From Saccharopolyspora shandongensis (lineage in GTDB: Bacteria; Actinomycetota; Actinomycetes; Mycobacteriales; Pseudonocardiaceae): DNA of 64,000 bases. Position 1 is the first letter of the stretch, and each line of letters opens with the position of its first letter. Position numbers and translations under genes: made by a program. The notes under the pieces were generated by a model that saw nothing but the letters and a program-made list of their open reading frames with translations, did not search any database and had not been told where the DNA came from. Shown here piece by piece: positions 59,082 through 64,000 of the stretch. The stretch covers positions 1 through 64,000 of the forward strand of contig NZ_FNOK01000006.1 of NCBI RefSeq assembly GCF_900106995.1. Reading direction: 5' to 3'.

Positions 59082-59678
59082 ATGACTGTGCCGCCTGGAC
59101 GCCGTGCGCGCAAGAAGGCCGCGACCCGCCAGAAGATCGCTGACACCGCCCTGCGGCTCTTCCTGGAACACGGGTACGACGCGGTGGGCATCCGTGACGT
59201 GGCCGCTGAGGCCGACGTGGCCGTCACCACGCTCTTCTCCCACTTCGCCTCGAAAGAGGCTCTGGTGTTCGAACAGGACGACGACTTCGAGCAACGCCTC
59301 ACGCAGGCGGTCGCCGGCAGGGAGCCGCACGAGCCGCTCATCCCTGCGCTGCGCCGCGAGACCCAGGCGCTGGTGCGACATTGCACGGCGGACAGCGCCA
59401 CCCCGATCTGGCACATGATCGACGAATCACCTGCCTTGCGGGAGTACGAGGAGTCGATGAGGCTGCGTCATGCAGAGTCGCTGGCAACGGCCATCGCTGC
59501 CGATCTCGACCTGCCGCAGACCACAACGGCCTGCCGGACGATCGCGAGGTTCGTGGTCGACGCCCATTCGCTGGCCCGTCAGGCGGCCGATCCGGAGGCC
59601 GCGGTGGACGAGATCTTCCGGATGATCGAGGCGGCCTGGGAGGTCACGTCAGTGCGTCCGGGCCGCCGGTCCTCGTGA
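59082..59678 (+). CDS. TetR-family regulator
   Basis: The 198-residue protein has the HTH at about 12-58: 'KKAATRQKIADTALRLFLEH', 'GIRDVAAEADVAVTTLFSHF'. The C-terminal region with 'ARFVVDAHSLARQAADPEAA' is the ligand domain. ATG 59082 follows TAGGAG. It probably represses the divergent quinone oxidoreductase gene and itself. Confidence 0.94.
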   Translation: MTVPPGRRARKKAATRQKIADTALRLFLEHGYDAVGIRDVAAEADVAVTTLFSHFASKEALVFEQDDDFEQRLTQAVAGREPHEPLIPALRRETQALVRHCTADSATPIWHMIDESPALREYEESMRLRHAESLATAIAADLDLPQTTTACRTIARFVVDAHSLARQAADPEAAVDEIFRMIEAAWEVTSVRPGRRSS

Positions 59679-59774
59679 CCAATGATGGAACTCCGAACTC
59701 TGTCAGCAGGATGTTCCTTCCAGCCACCGGTTATTCGGTGGCTGCGCGCATGGCGGGCTGGGATGATCGGCTGC

Positions 59775-60539
59775 ATGTCGACGCGTTTGTTCGAGGATCT
59801 GGTGGCCGAGGCGTCGGCCGCACCGGTCGATGGGTGGGATTTTTCCTGGTTGGACGGTCGCGCGACCGAGCAGCGCCCGTCGTGGGGTTACCAGCGGCTG
59901 CTGGGCGATCGGCTGGGCGCCGCGTCGGCCGCGCTGGACGTGCAGACCGGCGGCGGCGAGGTGCTGGCCGGTGCCGGGAACTTCCCCGCCGCGATGGTTG
60001 CGACGGAGTCCTGGCCGCCGAACGTCGCCAGGGCCACCGAGCTGCTGCACCCGTTGGGCGCGGTGGTCGTGGCAGCCCGGGACGAGCCGCCGCTGCCGTT
60101 CGCCGACGCGGCGTTCGACCTGGTCACCAGCCGTCATCCGGCGACCGTGTGGTGGGCTGAGCTCGCCCGGGTCCTGCGGCCCGGGGGAACCTACTTCGCC
60201 CAGCACGTGGGCCCGGAGACCGTGTTCGAGCTCGTCGAGTTCTTCCTCGGGCCGCTGTCCGAGGACATCCGCCGCAAGCGCCACCCCGACGTCGAGAGCG
60301 CCGAGGCCGTGGCAGCCGGACTGGACGTCGTCGACGCGCGCCTGGAGCGGTTGCGGATGGAGTTCTTCGACGTCGGCGCCGTCATCTACTTCTTGCGCAA
60401 GGTGATCTGGACGGTTCCGGACTTCACCGTCGACCGCTACCGGGACCGGCTGCGCGAATTGCACGAGCGGATCCAGCGCGAGGGCCCGTTCATCGCCCAC
60501 TCGACCCGGGTTCTCGTGGAGGCCCGCAAACCGGCCTGA
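59775..60539 (+). CDS. SAM-dependent methyltransferase
   Basis: The 254-residue protein is a class I methyltransferase with an altered SAM motif: 'AALDVQTGGGEVLAGAG' where most have DxGxGxG, then 'PLPFADAAFDLVTSRHPATV' and 'ELARVLRPGGTYFAQHVGPE'. The family (Methyltransf_11-like) modifies small molecules. ATG 59775 is chosen; the substrate is unknown and no partner gene is nearby. Confidence 0.85.
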   Translation: MSTRLFEDLVAEASAAPVDGWDFSWLDGRATEQRPSWGYQRLLGDRLGAASAALDVQTGGGEVLAGAGNFPAAMVATESWPPNVARATELLHPLGAVVVAARDEPPLPFADAAFDLVTSRHPATVWWAELARVLRPGGTYFAQHVGPETVFELVEFFLGPLSEDIRRKRHPDVESAEAVAAGLDVVDARLERLRMEFFDVGAVIYFLRKVIWTVPDFTVDRYRDRLRELHERIQREGPFIAHSTRVLVEARKPA

Positions 60540-60666
60540 ATTTCGTCACCGTGACTCAAAGTTCCCGGCTCGCTGCACTCGGGAATCGTGGTCGTTCGGG
60601 CGAACCCGAGCGGTTCGGAGATGACTTCCATCGGCAGCGGTTGTCCACCTCTTCAAGGAGGTTCAC

Positions 60667-61220
60667 ATGCGCAAGCTGGTAGTCACCGAGAACAGCACGG
60701 TCGACGGCGTGATCGACATGGCAGGCGGCTGGTTCGATCCCCGGGACAACGAGGTCGACCGGTCCGACATCACTGCGGCGCTCACCGAACAACGCGAAGC
60801 GGCCGACGCCCTGCTGGTCGGCCGCAACACCTTCGTGGATTTCCGGGACTTCTGGCGGAAGCAGACCGACGACACCACCGGCGTCTCCGACTACCTGAAC
60901 GCGGTGGACAAGTACGTCGTGTCGAGCACGTTGACCGAACCCGGGTGGCAGAACTCCACGGTGCTGCGCGGACCGCTGGTCGACGAGGTCGAGGCGCTGA
61001 AAGCGGCACCGGCCGGGACATCGTCACAACGGGCAGCATCCGGCTCGTCCACGCGTTGATCGCGGCGAACCTGGTCGACGAGTTCCGATTGTTCGTCTTC
61101 CCGGTAGCCGTTGGTCGCGGAGCCCGTCTGTTCGACTCGACCCGTGAAGATCTCGCGCTGCTGGAGACGCGCCCGTTCACCTCGGGCGTCGTGCTCCTGC
61201 GCTACGCGCCGAAACGCTAG
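60667..61220 (+). pseudogene. dihydrofolate reductase/RibD C-terminal family gene, frameshifted
   Basis: ATG 60667 after AAGGAGG starts 'MRKLVVTENSTVDGVIDMAG' and runs 'ADALLVGRNTFVDFRDFWRK' to about residue 116. There the frame is lost near 61014 ('ALKAAPAGTSS'), and the family continuation 'GRDIVTTGSIRLVHALIAAN', 'FRLFVFPVAVGRGARLFDST' and 'FTSGVVLLRYA' proceeds in the next frame to 61220. One base missing in a C/G run explains it. Without the shift it would be an intact reductase of about 184 residues. A sequencing error cannot be excluded. Confidence 0.8.
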
Positions 61221-61226
61221 CCGCGA

Positions 61227-61269
61227 CCCCTTGATCATTTACGTCACCGTGACGTAAATGATCAAGGGG
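61227..61269. terminator. 43-bp perfect palindrome between convergent genes
   Basis: Two 21-bp arms (61227-61247 and 61249-61269) pair exactly around a single C. The outer arm starts CCCCTTGATCATTTACG and the centre is GTCACCGTGAC. It lies just after the RibD-like gene and covers the last codons of the integrase. It should act as a terminator in both directions. Confidence 0.85.
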
Positions 61270-62302
61270 AATGTTCGGGCGAATTCGGGGCTGTTTCGCG
61301 GGTTTCGCTGGTCGCTACCGCGACGAGGTGGGCCGGGTCGCGGGTCAGCGACACCGCGACGTGGTCGTAGAGCTGGGTGACGGCCGCCGAGGAGTGCCCG
61401 AGCGCGTCGCGGCGGTCTTCCAGCGCCGCTCCCCTTTCCCGGGCGATCGTGTTAAAGGTGTGCCGCATCGAGTGCGGCGTGATCCGCTGCGGCATCGGCA
61501 CGCCGGCTTCGGCGGCCATCGTCTGCACCAGCCGGAAGATCTGGTGGCGGTTGATGCGCTCGCCATGCCGGGTCACCACCAGGGCTCCGGTGTCGGCGTC
61601 CGGCCGCTGCGCCAGATAGGCGTCAAGGACCGGGACCAGTGGCGCCGGGATGGGCCGGGTGCGGACCTTGCCGCCCTTCATGCGCACGGTCAGCACCCGG
61701 AGTCCGTCGCGCTGACCGAGGTCGGCTAGGTCGGCGTGGCACAGCTCCGAGACGCGGATGCCCAGATCGATCAGCAGCATCATCACCAGCGCGACCGCCT
61801 CGGGCGGGAGGCTGCGGTGCCGGTAGTCCCGGCTGGCGGTCAGCATCTGCGCGGCCTGTCGCTCGGAGACGCTGGCGGTCGGCGAATGCTGCCTGTCGTA
61901 ACGGGGCCGCGCGGCGTCGCGAGCCGGGTTGGCGTCGATCGCCCCGGCACGCACGAGGAAGGTGTACCAGCTGGAGACGGCGGCGATCTTCCGGGCCCGG
62001 GTGCTGGCCGCGAACGCGCGCCCGGTGCGCGGATTGGTCGCCGCGGCGAGCTCGGCGGCATACATCTGCACCTCCGGGAGCCGCACGCCGAGCGGATCGA
62101 GTTCCCGGCGCGTGCACCACTCCACGTACTCGCGGAGATCCCGCGCATAGGCGGCGCGGGTGGCTCCGGAGTCCGCGAACGAGCCCAGCCACGCCGCGAT
62201 CAACGCGGCCACGGTGTGTCCCGTGCGCGTGGGCGTGGCCAGGAGTTCCGTTTGCGCCTCTCGGCCGACTACCGACGCCCGCGCTTCCCCGATGATGCTC
62301 AC
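61262..62302 (-). CDS. tyrosine recombinase/integrase (XerC/D-like)
   Basis: The 346-residue protein has an N-terminal core-binding SAM-like domain (about 25-125: 'AALIAAWLGSFADSGATRAA', 'YARDLREYVEWCTRRELDPL') and a catalytic domain with Arg in 'LLIDLGIRVSELCHADL', Lys in 'RMKGGKVRTRPIP', 'TPHSMRHTFNTIARE' (HxxR), His in 'ALGHSSAAVTQLYDH' and the nucleophile Tyr in the same motif. All catalytic residues are present. I prefer GTG 62302; GTG 62329 gives a longer form whose extra codons (CGG TAT GCT twice) look like tandem TATGCT -10 boxes. No prophage genes or tRNA lie next to it. Confidence 0.88.
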   Translation of the reverse strand: MSIIGEARASVVGREAQTELLATPTRTGHTVAALIAAWLGSFADSGATRAAYARDLREYVEWCTRRELDPLGVRLPEVQMYAAELAAATNPRTGRAFAASTRARKIAAVSSWYTFLVRAGAIDANPARDAARPRYDRQHSPTASVSERQAAQMLTASRDYRHRSLPPEAVALVMMLLIDLGIRVSELCHADLADLGQRDGLRVLTVRMKGGKVRTRPIPAPLVPVLDAYLAQRPDADTGALVVTRHGERINRHQIFRLVQTMAAEAGVPMPQRITPHSMRHTFNTIARERGAALEDRRDALGHSSAAVTQLYDHVAVSLTRDPAHLVAVATSETRETAPNSPEHSP

Positions 62303-62369
62303 CGAACTAGCATACCGAGCATACCGCACATAAGCGCGATTATGCGCGGTGCCTCCGGCGGTGTTTCTC

Positions 62370-62435
62370 GAATCAAAATTCTGTTTCGTTTGGCTAGTAA
62401 CGTTATTTCAATTGGTGTTACGTAATTCTGGATGG
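62370..62435. other. AT-rich block upstream of the integrase
   Basis: About 65 bases are much more AT-rich than anything around. GTAAC (62395) and GTTAC (62416) are inverted here, and ACGTTATT/ACGTAATT are near repeats. The block sits between the divergent integrase and Mug genes and could be a recombinase core site or simply a promoter region. Confidence 0.45.
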
Positions 62436-62535
62436 AGGTGCCGCCGGAAACCGGTGGCCGGAGACCGGACCCGCTTCGGGACGCCGTGGCCGCCGGTTAA
62501 GGTCCGGTGTTGGTTGCGGGAACCGGAGGTGCGAG

Positions 62536-63126
62536 TTGGCGGGGAACCGGCCGAGCGCGGAGGAGTTGGCCGCGGCGGAGGGGGCGAGGATTGCGGACGT
62601 GCTCTCCCCCGGTTTGCGGGTGCTGTTCTGCGGGATCAATCCGGGCCTGTGGTCGGGAGCCACCGGCCACCACTTCGCGCGGCCGGGCAACCGGTTCTGG
62701 CCCGCGTTGCACGCATCGGGATTCACGCCGCGCCTGCTGCAGCCGCACGAGCAGAGCGAGCTGCCCGCGTTGGGGCTGGGGATCACGAACTTCGTCGCGC
62801 GGGCCAGCGCGCGAGCGGCCGAGCTCACCGACGAGGAGTTGCAGGCCGGCGGGCAGGTGCTGGTGGACAAGGTGCGCCGGTTCCAGCCCGCTTGGGTGGC
62901 GGTGGTGGGGATCACTGCGTACCGGACGGCGTTCGGCGAGCGGCGGGCGACGGTGGGGCCGCAGGACCGGCGGATCGAGGGCGCGCGGGTGTGGGTGCTG
63001 CCGAATCCCAGCGGCCTCAACGCGCACTGGACCGCGGGCACGCTCGCTGCGGAGTTCCGCCAGTTGCAGCAGGTCGCGATGCTCGGCGAGTCGCCGCAAT
63101 CGGATTCGGGCGCCCCGCAGGGCTGA
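62536..63126 (+). CDS. mug: G/U mismatch-specific DNA glycosylase
   Basis: The 196-residue enzyme has the Mug motif 'VLFCGINPGLWSGATGHHFA' with catalytic Asn, 'RPGNRFWPALHASGFTPRLL', and 'VWVLPNPSGLNAHW' (the intercalating loop). It removes uracil or thymine opposite G. TTG 62536 is 5 bases after GGAGGT (62525-62530) and is the family start. The last 15 residues are variable. Confidence 0.93.
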   Translation: MAGNRPSAEELAAAEGARIADVLSPGLRVLFCGINPGLWSGATGHHFARPGNRFWPALHASGFTPRLLQPHEQSELPALGLGITNFVARASARAAELTDEELQAGGQVLVDKVRRFQPAWVAVVGITAYRTAFGERRATVGPQDRRIEGARVWVLPNPSGLNAHWTAGTLAAEFRQLQQVAMLGESPQSDSGAPQG

Positions 63127-63369
63127 GCTCGTGCCCGGGCCGCCCCGGAGGGGCCGCTAACGACGGCGGGACCGATGGGTTTCGCCGTCGCTCGGCGGAT
63201 CTTGATTACGCCGGATGGCCGCTTCGGGACTCCCCGTGATCACGCGGCGAGACATAGGGAACACGGGGGTGTGCTTTATCTGTCCGTTACCGGTAGGGTC
63301 TGACCCGCCGGTGAGGGAAGCCCCTGATCCGGTGACATTGGCCCCTTGCCCCCCGCAGAGTCGATACGG

Positions 63370-63822
63370 ATGACTATTCAAGACGACCTTGCTCGACCGT
63401 GGTTCCAGCCCGTGCTCCAGTCGGAAGCGCAGCAGCCGCGACTGGACTCGGGACCGCCGACTACCCGCATCGTGGGCCAGCTGCCCTTGGACGAGGTGGT
63501 CGTCCCGGCCCGCCCGGTGGCTTCGCCGCCGCCGATGGCCGACGCCCCATCCCGGGTGGAGGTCACCCAGCCCTACATTCCCGCGATCCGCGACGAGCAG
63601 CCGGAGTTCGCCAAACTGCTCAATCCCGACCCGCTGGCGCCGGCCGCGGGGATGATGGGTCCGCAGTCGCAGGCGTCGGTGGCGGCGCCGACCGAGCGGG
63701 TCAAGCCGGTGGCACCGGCTCCGCCCGCCCCGGTGAAGAAGCGCAGCCTGGTTCGCCGGGTGGTGCGCCGGATCATCGGCCCTGATCTGCTGCGCAAGGA
63801 TCCGCCGAAGAAGAAGCGGTAA
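63370..63822 (+). CDS. proline-rich, probably disordered protein
   Basis: The 150-residue protein is low in hydrophobic residues and high in Pro, Ala and Gln. 'TQPYIPAIRDEQPEFAKLLN' is the only ordered-looking part, and the C-terminus is strongly basic ('KKRSLVRRVVRRIIGPDLLR' then 'KDPPKKKR'), which could form an amphipathic membrane- or nucleic-acid-binding helix. No family is recognised. A strong terminator follows. The 243-bp gap upstream has no gene. Confidence 0.7.
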   Translation: MTIQDDLARPWFQPVLQSEAQQPRLDSGPPTTRIVGQLPLDEVVVPARPVASPPPMADAPSRVEVTQPYIPAIRDEQPEFAKLLNPDPLAPAAGMMGPQSQASVAAPTERVKPVAPAPPAPVKKRSLVRRVVRRIIGPDLLRKDPPKKKR

Positions 63823-63837
63823 GAGCAGCGCGAGGCG

Positions 63838-63897
63838 GTGGCCTTGGCGCTGGCGCAGACCTGCATCCTGCGCCGGCGCCAAGGCCACTATTGTTTT
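63838..63897 (+). terminator. strong intrinsic terminator with a T-run
   Basis: Arms of 21 bases (63838-63858 and 63868-63888), with one G-T pair, close a 9-base loop and are followed by TATTGTTTTT. This is the only plus-strand hairpin in the window with a clear T-tract and may also serve the convergent gene at 63908. Confidence 0.9.
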
Positions 63898-63907
63898 TCG
63901 GGCCGCC

Positions 63908-64000
63908 CTAGCTCGCTTTCGCGAGGTGGCGGCGAAACCACGCAGTCAGGCCGGCGTCGACTTCGCTAGCGGGCGGCAGTTGCGGCGCGGGCTCGATGCC
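63908..64000 (-). CDS. C-terminal end of a hydrolase-like protein (runs off the right edge)
   Basis: Thirty residues are visible on the minus strand, 'GIEPAPQLPPASEVDAGLTA' and 'WFRRHLAKAS', then TAG. 'LTAWFRRHLA' is a common C-terminal helix of alpha/beta hydrolases. The identification is tentative because the catalytic part lies outside the window. Confidence 0.5.
   Translation of the reverse strand, partial: GIEPAPQLPPASEVDAGLTAWFRRHLAKAS

Noticed and set aside
61262-62302. Integrated prophage or ICE around the integrase
   Set aside because: No structural, replication or transfer genes and no flanking tRNA or direct repeats are seen within the window.

Overview
The window is high-GC actinobacterial chromosome. 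Gene content (an RppA-type 1,3,6,8-tetrahydroxynaphthalene synthase next to a P450 and a cupin, an Acg-like nitroreductase beside a universal stress protein, many one-component regulators facing the enzymes they probably control) fits a filamentous actinomycete, most likely of the Pseudonocardiaceae (Saccharopolyspora-like). The genus is an inference; no rRNA or tRNA gene is present to test it.

Layout. 0-7 kb is eroded: the 5' end of an IS110-family transposase at the left edge, a VOC gene, a dppB/dppC permease pair cut at both ends, a SUKH-like gene, a truncated VOC gene, a stress pair (nitroreductase and Usp), then 1.45 kb without a gene but with three striking inverted repeats. 7-10 kb holds the three-gene THN/flaviolin pigment operon (rppA, P450, cupin). 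10-21 kb carries ArsR/SRPBCC modules, a BKACE enzyme with a thioesterase, an ASCH protein, a methyltransferase, a two-component system divergent from an FtsX/MacB-type ABC exporter, and a tryptophanyl-tRNA synthetase (trpS) whose 5' leader is a complete ribosome-mediated attenuator (13-residue leader peptide with two adjacent Trp codons, pause hairpin, terminator).

22-29 kb looks like a resistance block: an antibiotic-resistance type ABC-F protein, a Vat-family streptogramin A acetyltransferase, an alpha/beta hydrolase and an SDR in one overlapping operon, followed by a DHA2-type MFS exporter with a divergent ArsR regulator and a LysE exporter. 29-34 kb contains an aldo/keto reductase, a LuxR-type regulator and a TnpB-only IS200/IS605 (IS1341-type) element lodged between the remnants of a DUF899 gene and an ECF sigma factor gene. 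Malate dehydrogenase (33.6 kb) is the clearest core gene.

34-64 kb is a series of small regulator/enzyme or regulator/exporter modules (HxlR/MFS, TetR/DUF1772, WYL/MDR, LysR/EamA, TetR/MDR, XRE-cupin), most with a palindrome in the shared intergenic region, plus GNATs, esterases, a NADAR protein, an SDR, methyltransferases, a Mug-type DNA glycosylase and a tyrosine recombinase. Several genes are broken (ECF sigma, one GNAT, a DHFR/RibD-like gene, a helicase tail, an IS5-type transposase scrap). Genes overlap by 1-8 bases inside operons, and many starts lie 6-8 bases after a TANNNT hexamer, which suggests frequent leaderless transcripts.
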